Source of the DNA: UM-FILTER-36-13 sp964394835
GTDB lineage: Bacteria > Patescibacteriota > Patescibacteriia > UBA1558 > GWA2-36-10
Direction of reading: 5' to 3'
Length of the DNA stretch: 37,062 bases
NCBI GenBank assembly: GCA_964394835.1
Contig: CAYMZA010000004.1
Location: 1 to 37,062 of the forward strand
A model generated the notes under the pieces. The model was not told where the DNA came from. It did no database searches and worked only from the letters and a program-made list of their open reading frames with translations. Positions 1-7,823 of this stretch are shown piece after piece. The stretch's first letter is position 1, and every line of letters begins with the position of its first letter. The position numbers were made by a program, and so were the translations under genes.

Positions 1-754
1 TATTATTACTTATCTCTAATAATACAGCATTTACTTCAATTTTGCCAGTAGTTGGTAATTCATGCTTTATTTTTTCATCAGTTAAGAATTTTTCGATTAT
101 AATTTCTGGTTTAATTCCTAGAACAGAATTGTATGGTCCTGTCATACCAACGTCAGTAATATATCCAGTTCCTTTATCTAGTATTTGAGCATCAGCAGTA
201 GGTATATGAGTGTGTGTTCCAAGCAATGTTGCTATTTTTCCATTTAAGTAAAAACCTAATGCTCTTTTTTCTGAAGTTGCTTCAGCGTGAAAATCAATAA
301 TAATATTACTATCCTTTGGTAGTTTTTTTAATAGTTTATCTATACTGAAAAAAGGATTTTCTAAGTTATCTTCTTCCATAAACACAGTGCCCATTAAACT
401 TATGATAATGAGTTTTTGTTTATTAACTTCTTTTTCTTGATAGATAAACTTTTTTGGTGTTCTATGATCATTGGCTGGACAAGCTAAAGCAAAGTTAGTA
501 TTTTCAGCTAACTTATTAAGATCTTCTTTGTCCCAAATATGATTACCGCCAGTAAATATTTCTATACCAGTTTCTTGTACTGCCTTCAATGTTTTTTCTG
601 TAACTCCTTTTCCATGAGCTAAGTTTTCTACATTAGCTAAAATAATATCAGGTTGATATTCTTTTTTCCATTTAGGAATAATTTCTTGTATTGCTTTTCT
701 TCCTAGAGATCCTGTGATATCTCCAAAGAAAATTATTTTTATTTTATCTTGCAT
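1..754 (-). CDS. ymdB: YmdB-family metallophosphoesterase (3' end outside window)
   Basis: A calcineurin-like metallophosphoesterase of the YmdB/TIGR00282 family; in Bacillus the family has 2',3'-cAMP phosphodiesterase activity. The 251 visible residues show the metal-ligand motifs in order: GD at 11-12, NVEN at 41-44, GGNHIWD at 69-75, DFHAEATSEK at 154-163 and GTHTHIPTAD at 179-188. No stop is reached before the window edge; family members are about 260-270 residues, so only about 15 residues should be missing. The ATG at 754 lies inside the end of rny and overlaps it by 11 bases, which implies translational coupling. The rny-ymdB pairing is common in bacteria and suggests a shared role in RNA turnover. 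The family call is secure; the in vivo substrate is not known. Confidence 0.9.
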   Translation of the reverse strand, partial: MQDKIKIIFFGDITGSLGRKAIQEIIPKWKKEYQPDIILANVENLAHGKGVTEKTLKAVQETGIEIFTGGNHIWDKEDLNKLAENTNFALACPANDHRTPKKFIYQEKEVNKQKLIIISLMGTVFMEEDNLENPFFSIDKLLKKLPKDSNIIIDFHAEATSEKRALGFYLNGKIATLLGTHTHIPTADAQILDKGTGYITDVGMTGPYNSVLGIKPEIIIEKFLTDEKIKHELPTTGKIEVNAVLLEISNN

Positions 755-2258
755 ATTCTGTTATTCTTTTTTCTCTTATAACTGTTACCCTTATTTCTCC
801 AGGGTACTTTAAGTCACTTTCTATTTTATTAGCTATATCTTTAGCTAATTTATTTGCTTTGTAATCATCTAGTTCTTCTGGTGAAACAAATACTCTAATT
901 TCTCTACCAGCTTGTATAGCATATGCTTTTTCTACACCAGAAAAAGATTTAGCAGTATCTTCTAATTCCGTTAATCTTTGAATATATTCTTCTAAAGAGT
1001 CTCTTCTAGCACCAGGCCTTGAACCAGATATAGCGTCAGCTATTTTAACAATTACACCTTCTAATGTTTTAGGTTCATCTTCATGATGAGCACTAGACAT
1101 ATATGCTACTTCTTCACTTAGTCCAAACTTTTTCATTAAATCATAACCTATTTCTGGATGAGAGCCTTGTATTTCATGATCCAATGCTTTACCTATATCA
1201 TGTAAAAGACCACCCTTTTTACAAACACCAATATCAGCACCTAATTCACCAGCTAAAAGTGTAGATAAGTGAGATACTTCCAAAGCATGTTGTAATTGGT
1301 TTTGTCCATAGCTTGTACGAAATTTTAATCTTCCTAGTATTTGTAATAGTTTATTATCTAAACCAACCACCCCAGCTTTATATGCAGCTTCTTCACCGGC
1401 CTTCTTAATTTCAACAGCTAATTCTTTTTTAGCTATATTTACTGTTTCCTCAATTCTTCCTGGATGAATACGACCATCAGACATTAATTTCTGCAATGTT
1501 AATTTAGCTAATTGTCTTCTTATTGGATTAAAAGCTGATATTAAAATAGATTCAGGCGTATCGTCTATAATTATTTCTGCTCCAGTTAATTGTTCAATCA
1601 CTTTTATATTTCTGCCTTCTCTACCTATAATTCTTCCTTTCATTTCTTCATTAGGAAGGTCTACAGCTGTTGTGGTAGTTTCTACAGTATGAGATGCAGC
1701 ACATCTTTCTATAACTGTAGTTAAGAGTTTTTTAGCCCTTTCGTCCATTTCTTCTTCAGCTCTTTCTTCTAATTTTCTAATACGATGTAATAATTCATCT
1801 TTCATTTGTTCTTCAGTATTCTTAATTAAAACATCTTTAGCTTCTTCTCTGGTTAATTTAGCTATTTTTTCTAACTTTTCTATTTGATCTACTTTTATTT
1901 TTTCAATGTCTTTCTTAACAGCATTGATTTGATTTCTTGTATTTTCTAAACCTTGTTTTTTATCTTCAAATTCAGAAATCTTTTTATCAAAAAAACTTTC
2001 TCTGCTTGTTAGATGTTTTTCTAGATCATTTAATTGTTTTCTTCTTTCCTTTTCTTCTTTTTTAGCTTCCTCGATAATTGAAATACCTTTATCTTTAGCC
2101 TCTAGTAAAGTATTCTTATACTTTTGTTTAGCTTCTGTTAAGATATTTTCAGCTTTTTCTTGAGAAGAACTAATCTTTTTACTTGTGCTAACTTTTTTAA
2201 TAATATAACCTAAAAGTATACCAAATAATAAAGAGATTAGTAGTAATAATAGTTGCAT
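744..2258 (-). CDS. rny: Ribonuclease Y
   Basis: Membrane-anchored endoribonuclease that starts mRNA decay. The 504 residues show the full family layout: a hydrophobic helix at 2-20, a long charged coiled coil at about 30-180, a KH RNA-binding domain with GRIIGREGRN at 208-217, and an HD phosphohydrolase domain with its metal-binding His-Asp at 353-354 (LLHDIG) and a further HH pair at 391-392. Length is normal for the family (about 510-520). The ATG at 2258 lies directly before the membrane helix. A 435-base untranslated stretch upstream contains two promoters, a hairpin and a possible leader peptide, so rny may be transcribed separately from clpP. ymdB overlaps its 3' end. Confidence 0.97.
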   Translation of the reverse strand: MQLLLLLISLLFGILLGYIIKKVSTSKKISSSQEKAENILTEAKQKYKNTLLEAKDKGISIIEEAKKEEKERRKQLNDLEKHLTSRESFFDKKISEFEDKKQGLENTRNQINAVKKDIEKIKVDQIEKLEKIAKLTREEAKDVLIKNTEEQMKDELLHRIRKLEERAEEEMDERAKKLLTTVIERCAASHTVETTTTAVDLPNEEMKGRIIGREGRNIKVIEQLTGAEIIIDDTPESILISAFNPIRRQLAKLTLQKLMSDGRIHPGRIEETVNIAKKELAVEIKKAGEEAAYKAGVVGLDNKLLQILGRLKFRTSYGQNQLQHALEVSHLSTLLAGELGADIGVCKKGGLLHDIGKALDHEIQGSHPEIGYDLMKKFGLSEEVAYMSSAHHEDEPKTLEGVIVKIADAISGSRPGARRDSLEEYIQRLTELEDTAKSFSGVEKAYAIQAGREIRVFVSPEELDDYKANKLAKDIANKIESDLKYPGEIRVTVIREKRITEYAR

Positions 2259-2289
2259 GTTTAAAAACTTTCCGTTTTACTGTTTTGTT

Positions 2290-2364
2290 TTAGAGAATAT
2301 TAATAATTCTAATCAGTTGATTAGATGAGTAATTTAGTACTAATTGTTGTAAGTTAAGTTTCAT
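2290..2364 (-). CDS. Possible 24-residue leader peptide upstream of rny
   Basis: A short open frame with an ATG at 2364 and TAA at 2290-2292, preceded by AGGGAAATAATA, which is a better ribosome-binding candidate than most genes here have. The product is Leu/Asn/Ile-rich (begins MKLNLQQLVL) and ends 31 bases before the rny start. It lies inside the leader of the promoter at 2478-2506. An inverted repeat (CTAATCA-GT-TGATTAG) falls within its coding sequence. A regulatory uORF is possible, but a chance frame of this length is also quite likely in AT-rich DNA. Confidence 0.3.
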   Translation of the reverse strand: MKLNLQQLVLNYSSNQLIRIINIL

Positions 2365-2450
2365 TATTATTTCCCTGTATTCTATAATTATGACTGTATC
2401 GGTTTATATAATTATTGTTAAAACAGTAAATTACTATTTAAAATCGTTTG

Positions 2451-2472
2451 TTGAAGATTATATTATCTTCAA
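2451..2472 (-). promoter_or_regulatory. 5'-terminal hairpin of the rny leader
   Basis: Perfect 8-bp inverted repeat TTGAAGAT / ATCTTCAA with a 6-base loop. It sits at the predicted transcription start of the promoter at 2478-2506, so the hairpin would form the 5' end of the rny transcript. Such terminal stems usually protect mRNA from 5'-end-dependent decay; that role is inferred. Confidence 0.35.
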
Positions 2473-2477
2473 ATATG

Positions 2478-2506
2478 ATAATAACATAAAGTGTTTAAAA
2501 AATCAA
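2478..2506 (-). promoter_or_regulatory. Promoter for rny (-35 TTGATT, 17 bp, -10 TATTAT)
   Basis: On the minus strand, TTGATT (2506-2501) and TATTAT (2483-2478) are separated by exactly 17 bases. The start would be near 2471, giving a leader of about 210 bases before the rny ATG. Confidence 0.6.
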
Positions 2507-2525
2507 GAGTTGTGTATTGTCTCAA

Positions 2526-2599
2526 AAGACCATCAGTATATTGTATAACATCAGCCAAAAGTCTTTCAACTATGAGTGATGCTATACACTGACGGTCTT
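2526..2599 (-). ncRNA. Structured RNA: long imperfect hairpin between clpP and rny
   Basis: Two stacked 11-bp arms pair: 2527-2537 with 2588-2598, and 2543-2553 with 2577-2587. A 5-base bulge (2538-2542) separates them and the loop is 23 bases. An extra A-T pair (2526/2599) closes the base. Each arm holds one position that is an A-C mismatch on the plus strand but a G-U wobble on the minus strand, so the fold is complete only as minus-strand RNA. It lies about 50-120 bases downstream of a minus-strand promoter (2654-2682) and upstream of the rny promoter. It could be a small RNA, a processing or attenuation element in the clpP-rny spacer, or an unusual terminator (only four U follow it). I see no match to tmRNA, SRP RNA or RNase P RNA. 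Confidence 0.45.
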
Positions 2600-2653
2600 G
2601 CGGTAAGCTATTTGTTGCGAGATTTAAAAACCTCTATAACTTACTCTAAAAAA

Positions 2654-2682
2654 ATAATAACATATTTTTATAATCTTGTAAA
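2654..2682 (-). promoter_or_regulatory. Promoter upstream of the hairpin RNA (-35 TTTACA, 17 bp, -10 TATTAT)
   Basis: Minus-strand TTTACA (2682-2677) and TATTAT (2659-2654) with a 17-base spacer, placed just after the clpP stop. Transcription would begin near 2647 and run through the hairpin at 2526-2599 toward rny. Confidence 0.55.
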
Positions 2683-2693
2683 AACGTAATTGT

Positions 2694-3263
2694 TTATTCT
2701 ATAATTTTATCAACTAAATTATATTCTACGCCTTCTCTTGCGGTTAAATAATAGTCTCTATCTGTATCTTTTTCAATCTTTTTTAAGTTCTTTCCAGTGT
2801 GTTTTTGAAGTATTTTATTTAGTCTATCTTTTAACTTTAATATTTGTTCTGCCTTTATTTTTATATCACTAGCTTGTCCTGTAGCACCACCCATTACTTG
2901 ATGAATTAGTATTTCTGAACTAGGTAAAGCAAATCTTTTATTTTTTTCTCCTCCTGCTAATAGTACAGCACTCATTGATGCTGCTAAACCAATACAAATT
3001 GTAGAAACAGGACTTTTGATATATTGCATAGTATCATATATAGCTAAACCATCAGTTACAGAGCCACCAGGAGAATTGATATACATTTTTATTGGATCAT
3101 GATTTTGAGCATCTAAGAATAATAATTGAGCTATAATTAAATTAGCTATTCTATCATCTATCATATCTCCCAAGAATATTATTCTATCTTTAAGAAGACG
3201 AGAATAAATATCATAAGCCCTTTCACCATTTTGACTTTTTTCAATTACTGTTGGTATTAACAT
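2694..3263 (-). CDS. clpP: ATP-dependent Clp protease proteolytic subunit
   Basis: Serine peptidase that forms the tetradecameric chamber of the Clp protease. The catalytic triad is intact: Ser96 in AASMSA, His121 in LIHQ, Asp170 in DTDRD. The oxyanion-hole region SPGGSVTDG (64-72) and the head-domain helix are also present. Length of 189 residues is typical. The gene begins with ATG 4 bases after the stop of the DHH phosphoesterase gene, so the two are co-transcribed. No ClpX or ClpC ATPase gene is in the window. Confidence 0.97.
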   Translation of the reverse strand: MLIPTVIEKSQNGERAYDIYSRLLKDRIIFLGDMIDDRIANLIIAQLLFLDAQNHDPIKMYINSPGGSVTDGLAIYDTMQYIKSPVSTICIGLAASMSAVLLAGGEKNKRFALPSSEILIHQVMGGATGQASDIKIKAEQILKLKDRLNKILQKHTGKNLKKIEKDTDRDYYLTAREGVEYNLVDKIIE

Positions 3264-3267
3264 AATA

Positions 3268-4236
3268 TTATATTACTTTTAATTTATTTTTAACATATTC
3301 TAACCTACCTGACAAGGTAAAGCCAGCAGCTTTTTCATGTCCACCACCACCTAAAGCTTGTGCTAGCTTAGCTAAGTTTATATTTTTAGTAGTTCGTAAA
3401 GATCCTTTTATATATCCGTCTTCATCTTCTTGTAATACCATTGTAATCTTTCCTTCTTTTATAATATGTAGGAAGTTTACAAGTCCCTCAGTATCATTTA
3501 TATTAGCATTACAATCTTTTAAATCTTGTTTAGTTAAATGTGTATATACTAAATCATATTTTTTTATCTTTTCTATTCTAGAAAAAGCTATACCCCATAG
3601 CTTTAAATTAGTAATATCATTACTATTTAATGTTTTATTAACTATCTTATGTATATTAGCTCCTTTTTGATTTAATTTTCCTGCTATTTTTAAACATTGA
3701 TAACTTGTAGCAGGATTTTTAAATCCTCCTGTGTCAGTTATTAAGCCACAAGCTAAGTTTTCAGCTATTTCTTTAGTATATTCAACATTCCAATCCTTAA
3801 AAAGACGGTGAATAATTTCACACGCAGAAGAAGCATCTTTAATTACTAAATTAATATCTCCATAGTAAGGGTTAGAAGCATGATGATCTATGTTTATAAT
3901 CTTAGGAGTGTATTGCATAGAGTCTATTAGATTTTTAACACCTGCATATTCTAAACTACCAGAATCCACTGCAATAATTAGATCAAACTTTTTTCTAAAT
4001 AGTAGATGGTTGTCTTCTATCTTATGACTATATGGCATAAACTCTAAATTTTTAGGAACAGGATCAATACAAAAACTAGAAACATTTTTATTCTTCTTCT
4101 TTTTTAATAGTTGATACAAAGCTAAATTAGAACCTAGGGTATCAGCGTCTGGTTTTTTATGTGAAATTAAAAGTATAGTATTTGCTTGTTCAATACTTTG
4201 TAGTATAGCTTGGCTTGTATCTTTATAATTTTGCAT
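3268..4236 (-). CDS. DHH/DHHA1 phosphoesterase (NrnA-like oligoribonuclease / pAp phosphatase)
   Basis: A DHH-superfamily phosphoesterase of the NrnA type, which degrades very short RNA oligonucleotides and in some bacteria 3'-phosphoadenosine 5'-phosphate. All expected metal and substrate motifs are visible in 322 residues: HKKPDAD at 26-32, AVDSG at 89-93, DHH at 117-119, LITDTGGF at 165-172, and the C-terminal DHHA1 signature GGGGHEKAAGF at 296-306. It lies between rbfA and clpP, next to RNA-turnover genes, which fits nanoRNA degradation. The same position after rbfA is common for nrnA-type genes in other bacteria. Which substrate it prefers cannot be read from sequence. The paralogue at 6665-7777 has lost these motifs. 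Confidence 0.93.
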   Translation of the reverse strand: MQNYKDTSQAILQSIEQANTILLISHKKPDADTLGSNLALYQLLKKKKNKNVSSFCIDPVPKNLEFMPYSHKIEDNHLLFRKKFDLIIAVDSGSLEYAGVKNLIDSMQYTPKIINIDHHASNPYYGDINLVIKDASSACEIIHRLFKDWNVEYTKEIAENLACGLITDTGGFKNPATSYQCLKIAGKLNQKGANIHKIVNKTLNSNDITNLKLWGIAFSRIEKIKKYDLVYTHLTKQDLKDCNANINDTEGLVNFLHIIKEGKITMVLQEDEDGYIKGSLRTTKNINLAKLAQALGGGGHEKAAGFTLSGRLEYVKNKLKVI

Positions 4237-4275
4237 AATAGAGTAGTATATGCAAAAAGTATTATTTAGTCAATC

Positions 4276-4602
4276 CTAGGTATTTAAAGCTTTATCTATT
4301 TCTTTATATTTTAAATCTCTTTCATCTATCTTCCAGTGTATTCTAGGCGTGAACTTCATTGATAATTGCTTACTTAACTTATGTTGAATACGAGAGCTTT
4401 CTTTTTTTATAGCTTTAAGGCCACTTCCCAGCTTATTATTAGGTATGATACTTAAAAAAGCAGTAGCATTCTTTAAATCAGGGGATATTGTTACATCTGA
4501 AACACTAATTAACATTCCTTTTGGTGATTCAAAGTGTTTAACTAAGATATTATTAATGTCTTGTCTTAATAATTCAGAAACTTGTTCTGTTCTTTTACTC
4601 AT
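4276..4602 (-). CDS. rbfA: 30S ribosome-binding factor A
   Basis: RbfA helps 16S rRNA 5'-end processing and late maturation of the 30S subunit. The product has the family's KH-like features: N-terminal SKRTEQVSELLRQDI, central VTISPDLKNATAFLSI, and a C-terminal PRIHWKIDE segment before a short tail. I start it at the ATG at 4602 (108 residues). A TTG four codons upstream is in frame, but the ATG fits the family N-terminus and gives an 8-base overlap with the infB stop (ATGAGTAA), a standard coupled arrangement. infB-rbfA order is conserved widely in bacteria. Confidence 0.93.
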   Translation of the reverse strand: MSKRTEQVSELLRQDINNILVKHFESPKGMLISVSDVTISPDLKNATAFLSIIPNNKLGSGLKAIKKESSRIQHKLSKQLSMKFTPRIHWKIDERDLKYKEIDKALNT

Positions 4603-6544
4603 ATATTTCTTCAAAGAATTCTAAAGTATCATCTACTTCTATTATTGGTTCACCTTTGTATTCAACGCCAGCTTCATTTCCTTCTACTACTTCATTAATA
4701 TCTTCTTTAGCTGATTGTAATGTTATTATTTCACCTATAGCTTGAACCTCTTCATTTTTTAAAACCTTAATCTTCGCATCTTTATTAACACTACCTTGTA
4801 TTACTTTACCACCAAATATCATCCCACTTTTAGTAGTTTTAAATATAGCTAAAACTTTCATTTTACCTAATAGTTTATGAATAGTTTTCTTTTCTTTAAT
4901 ATTTTTTAATTTTTCTTCTATATCTTCTAATAGTTTATATATAATATCAAAATAGAGTAGAGTTACCTCTTTATCTCTAGCTAATAGTTTAATATTTTTA
5001 TCTTCTTTAATATGGAAACCTATGACAATAGCGTTAGTAGCTTCAGCATTAGCTATATCATCTTCTGTTATATGACCTAATCCTTTTTTTAATACTTTTA
5101 CTTTTGTATCAGGAATATCCATTTGATCTAAGGCTGCTTCTATTGCTTCTGCAGAACCCAATACATCAGATTTAATTATTAGATTAAGTACTTGTATATC
5201 TGAATTATCATCAATAGCCTTTGCTTTTACAATATTAGTGTTACCTCTTTTCTTTAATTTACTTTTGAATTCTTTTTTATCAGTTATTACTTCAAATACT
5301 TCCCCTATATTAGGTAATTGTTTTAATCCTAATATTTTAACAGGCATAGCAGGTCCTGCTTCTTTAACATCATTATCTTGCCAATCTTTTAATACTTTAA
5401 TTTTACCAGGCACATCATCTACTAAAAACATATCACCTATTTTTAATGTTCCAGCTTGTACTAATACAGTAGCTATTGGTCCTTGCGATTTATCAATATG
5501 TGATTCAATAATTGTACCTACAGCTGATCCTTTATCATCTGCTTTTAAGTCTTTCATATCTGTTACCAACAGTACAAGTTCTAATAATTCATTAATGCCT
5601 TGCTTTTGTTTAGCAGATATATTGTGAGTTATAGTTTTACCGCCCCAGTCTTCTGGCATTAAATTAATTTCTGATAATTCTTTTTTAACTTTTTCTACAT
5701 CAGCATTTTCTTTATCAATTTTGTTTATAGCTATGATAAAAGGAAGTTTTTCTTTTTGTATAACTGAAATACTTTCTAATGTTTGTGGTTGTATGCCATC
5801 ATCTGCTGCTACTACAAGTATGGCTACATCAGCTATTTGCCCACCTCTAGATCTCATAGCTTTAAAAGCTTCATGACCAGGTGTATCTAAAAAAGTAATT
5901 AATCTATCTTTTATTTCAACTTGATATGCTCCAATATGTTGAGTAATACCACCTGCTTCTTCATAAACTACATTTGTTTCTTTTATAACATCAAGAAGTT
6001 TAGTTTTACCATGATCAACATGTCCCATTACCACAACAACAGGAGGTTTAATATCTTTACTATTTCTATTTTTTAATAATTTTTCTAACTTTTCCCTTTT
6101 ACTTATTTCTTCTCCTTTTTCGCTATCATTTTTTGTAACTTTGAATCCTAAATCTTCAGCTATTATAGTTGCAGTATCAAAATCTATCTTTTCATTTAAT
6201 GAAACCATGATTCCATTTCTCATTAATTCACCCATTAGTTTAGCTACAGGTAGATTCATTAATTCTGCCATATCTTTAACTATTATAGTATCAGATATGC
6301 TTATTTCTTTATCAACTTCTTTCTTCTCTTTATCTTCTTTTCCTCTTATTTCTTTTATTCCTGCTAATTCTTCTTGTAGGTTAGCTTTTTTGCTTTGTTT
6401 TTTCCAAGCTTCTATTACTTTAGGTACTAAAGAATCATCTATTTTTATAGCTCTAGCTCCAATATCAAAACCAAGTTCTGGTAATTTTTCCAAAAGTTCA
6501 TTAGTTGTAACCTTTAATTGTCTTGCTAAAGCTGTAATATTCAT
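4595..6544 (-). CDS. infB: Translation initiation factor IF-2
   Basis: GTPase that brings initiator tRNA to the 30S subunit and promotes subunit joining. Two IF2_N-type modules are visible (about 2-50 and 84-137) with a short charged linker between. The G domain has GHVDHGKT at 174-181, DTPGH at 220-224 and NKID at 274-277. The beta-barrel domain II, the IF-2-specific domain and the C-terminal domain follow. At 649 residues it is short, because the long disordered N-terminal region of many bacterial IF-2 proteins is mostly missing. It is the first gene of the minus-strand run and has its own promoter (6569-6597). If AUA is really used as a start codon here (see findings), this factor is one of the components to examine. 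Confidence 0.98.
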   Translation of the reverse strand: MNITALARQLKVTTNELLEKLPELGFDIGARAIKIDDSLVPKVIEAWKKQSKKANLQEELAGIKEIRGKEDKEKKEVDKEISISDTIIVKDMAELMNLPVAKLMGELMRNGIMVSLNEKIDFDTATIIAEDLGFKVTKNDSEKGEEISKREKLEKLLKNRNSKDIKPPVVVVMGHVDHGKTKLLDVIKETNVVYEEAGGITQHIGAYQVEIKDRLITFLDTPGHEAFKAMRSRGGQIADVAILVVAADDGIQPQTLESISVIQKEKLPFIIAINKIDKENADVEKVKKELSEINLMPEDWGGKTITHNISAKQKQGINELLELVLLVTDMKDLKADDKGSAVGTIIESHIDKSQGPIATVLVQAGTLKIGDMFLVDDVPGKIKVLKDWQDNDVKEAGPAMPVKILGLKQLPNIGEVFEVITDKKEFKSKLKKRGNTNIVKAKAIDDNSDIQVLNLIIKSDVLGSAEAIEAALDQMDIPDTKVKVLKKGLGHITEDDIANAEATNAIVIGFHIKEDKNIKLLARDKEVTLLYFDIIYKLLEDIEEKLKNIKEKKTIHKLLGKMKVLAIFKTTKSGMIFGGKVIQGSVNKDAKIKVLKNEEVQAIGEIITLQSAKEDINEVVEGNEAGVEYKGEPIIEVDDTLEFFEEIYE

Positions 6545-6568
6545 AGTTTTTCTCTTAATAATGGCTTT

Positions 6569-6597
6569 ACTTTACTAAAATAAGGATAAAAAGTCAA
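6569..6597 (-). promoter_or_regulatory. Promoter of the infB operon (-35 TTGACT, 17 bp, -10 TAAAGT)
   Basis: Minus-strand TTGACT (6597-6592) and TAAAGT (6574-6569) with a 17-base spacer, 25 bases before the infB ATG. It is back to back with the plus-strand promoter at 6610-6638; only 12 bases separate the two -35 boxes. Confidence 0.5.
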
Positions 6598-6609
6598 TGT
6601 TAGGGGTTA

Positions 6610-6638
6610 TTGACAAAAGTTGATATATAAGATATTTT
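6610..6638 (+). promoter_or_regulatory. Promoter of the DHH-like gene (-35 TTGACA, 17 bp, -10 TATTTT)
   Basis: Consensus TTGACA at 6610-6615 and TATTTT at 6633-6638, spacer 17 bases. The start would be near 6645, about 20 bases before the ATG at 6665. No ribosome-binding site is evident. Confidence 0.5.
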
Positions 6639-6664
6639 AAGTAATCAACTTTAAATAGTGATAT

Positions 6665-7777
6665 ATGGATTTACCGTTAAAAGAAGTAAGTAAATTCTTA
6701 GATTCTGCAAAGAATATCCTTATCATTGGTCCGCAGAATCCTAATGTAGATGTTATTAGCTCAGCTATTGCTTGGTATCTTTTTTTATCTAAGAAAGATA
6801 AAGATGTAGATATTGTTTTTAATGGTGATATTAATATACCAGACTTTTTACCTAAGAATGTTAAAATAGATAATAGTATTGATAGTTTATCTAACTTTAA
6901 AATTGTTCTTGATATTTCTAAAACTAAAGTTAAACAATTAAGCTATGAAACCAATGGTTATGAATTACATATTAATATTATCCCTAAAGATGGATCTTTT
7001 AGTGATAATGATGTAAAGATAGACAAAGGGGATATAAAGTATGATTTAATTATATCTTTAGGGGCTTCTTTTTTAGAATCTCTAGGTGATATTTTTACAA
7101 ATCATAGTGAATTTTTTCTTTATAATATTCCAATATTAAATATTGATAGATCTGTTTTAAATGAAAACTTTGGTCAATTAAATATTGTAGAAACAACAGC
7201 ATCTTCTTTAAGTGAGATTTCATATAATATGTTAAAGAAACATGTAGATAAAGATTTAGCTACTTGTTTTTTAGGAGGTATTATATCAGCTACTAATAGT
7301 TTTCAATCTGCTCAAGTTACACCTCAGCTTTTAGAATTATCTAGTGAGTTAATTATAATGGGGGCTGATAGAGGTAAAATAGTTGAGTCATTGTATAGGA
7401 CAAAAGATATTAAAACTTTAAAGAATTGGGGTAAGATATTATCTCGTTTAGAAGAAAAGGATAATATTATTACTTCATATTTAAATCACGATGAAAGAGA
7501 TTATTTACCAGAAGATTTTGAAGAAATGGTTAAAGATTTAGTTTTGTCTACTCCTGATTCTAAATTAGCTATTATTTTCTATCAAAAGGAGTTGAATAAA
7601 ACAGAGGCTTGGATTTATGCCATAGATAATATAAATGCTTTAGAAATAACTAAAGAATTACATAGTAAAGGAGATAGAAAGTTTGTTAAGATTATAGTTG
7701 ATAAAGATATGGATACCACTAAAGAATTATTAGTTAATAAGTTGACTGATAAGTTAAAAATGATATATACTGCTTAG
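6665..7777 (+). CDS. Degenerate DHH-family protein, predicted catalytically inactive
   Basis: A 370-residue protein with the overall layout of NrnA-type DHH phosphoesterases but without their active site. Where the active paralogue at 3268-4236 has HKKPDADTLGS, this has PQNPNVDVISS (about 23-33): the His and the first Asp are gone and the second Asp stays. The DHH motif is DRS within LNIDRSVLNENFG. The ITDTGGF motif is ISATNSF, so its Asp is lost. The C-terminal GGGGH is replaced by KGDRKF. The surrounding spacing and secondary-structure pattern are kept, so this looks like an old, maintained pseudoenzyme and not a decaying gene. It is transcribed divergently from infB by its own promoter. 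A binding or regulatory role is possible but not shown. Confidence 0.75.
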   Translation: MDLPLKEVSKFLDSAKNILIIGPQNPNVDVISSAIAWYLFLSKKDKDVDIVFNGDINIPDFLPKNVKIDNSIDSLSNFKIVLDISKTKVKQLSYETNGYELHINIIPKDGSFSDNDVKIDKGDIKYDLIISLGASFLESLGDIFTNHSEFFLYNIPILNIDRSVLNENFGQLNIVETTASSLSEISYNMLKKHVDKDLATCFLGGIISATNSFQSAQVTPQLLELSSELIIMGADRGKIVESLYRTKDIKTLKNWGKILSRLEEKDNIITSYLNHDERDYLPEDFEEMVKDLVLSTPDSKLAIIFYQKELNKTEAWIYAIDNINALEITKELHSKGDRKFVKIIVDKDMDTTKELLVNKLTDKLKMIYTA

Positions 7778-7781
7778 GCTC

Positions 7782-7809
7782 TTCACAAAATATGTAGTTT
7801 TGATATAAT
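7782..7809 (+). promoter_or_regulatory. tRNA promoter (-35 TTCACA, 16 bp, -10 TATAAT)
   Basis: TTCACA at 7782-7787 and a perfect TATAAT at 7804-7809, spacer 16 bases, ending 14 bases before the tRNA 5' end. It begins 5 bases after the preceding stop codon. Confidence 0.65.
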
Positions 7810-7823
7810 ATGTATATTCTTAA

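Noticed and set aside
2526..2599. Known RNAs (tmRNA, SRP RNA, RNase P RNA, 6S RNA)
   Set aside because: The hallmark sequences I know for these are missing and the element is only about 75 bases long, so I left it unnamed.
4603..4614. TTG start of rbfA at 4614
   Set aside because: The ATG at 4602 fits the family N-terminus and gives the usual short overlap with infB.
5238..6578. Plus-strand open frames inside infB
   Set aside because: They are antisense shadows of a fully conserved gene, with low-complexity Ser/Leu/Ile composition and no start signals.
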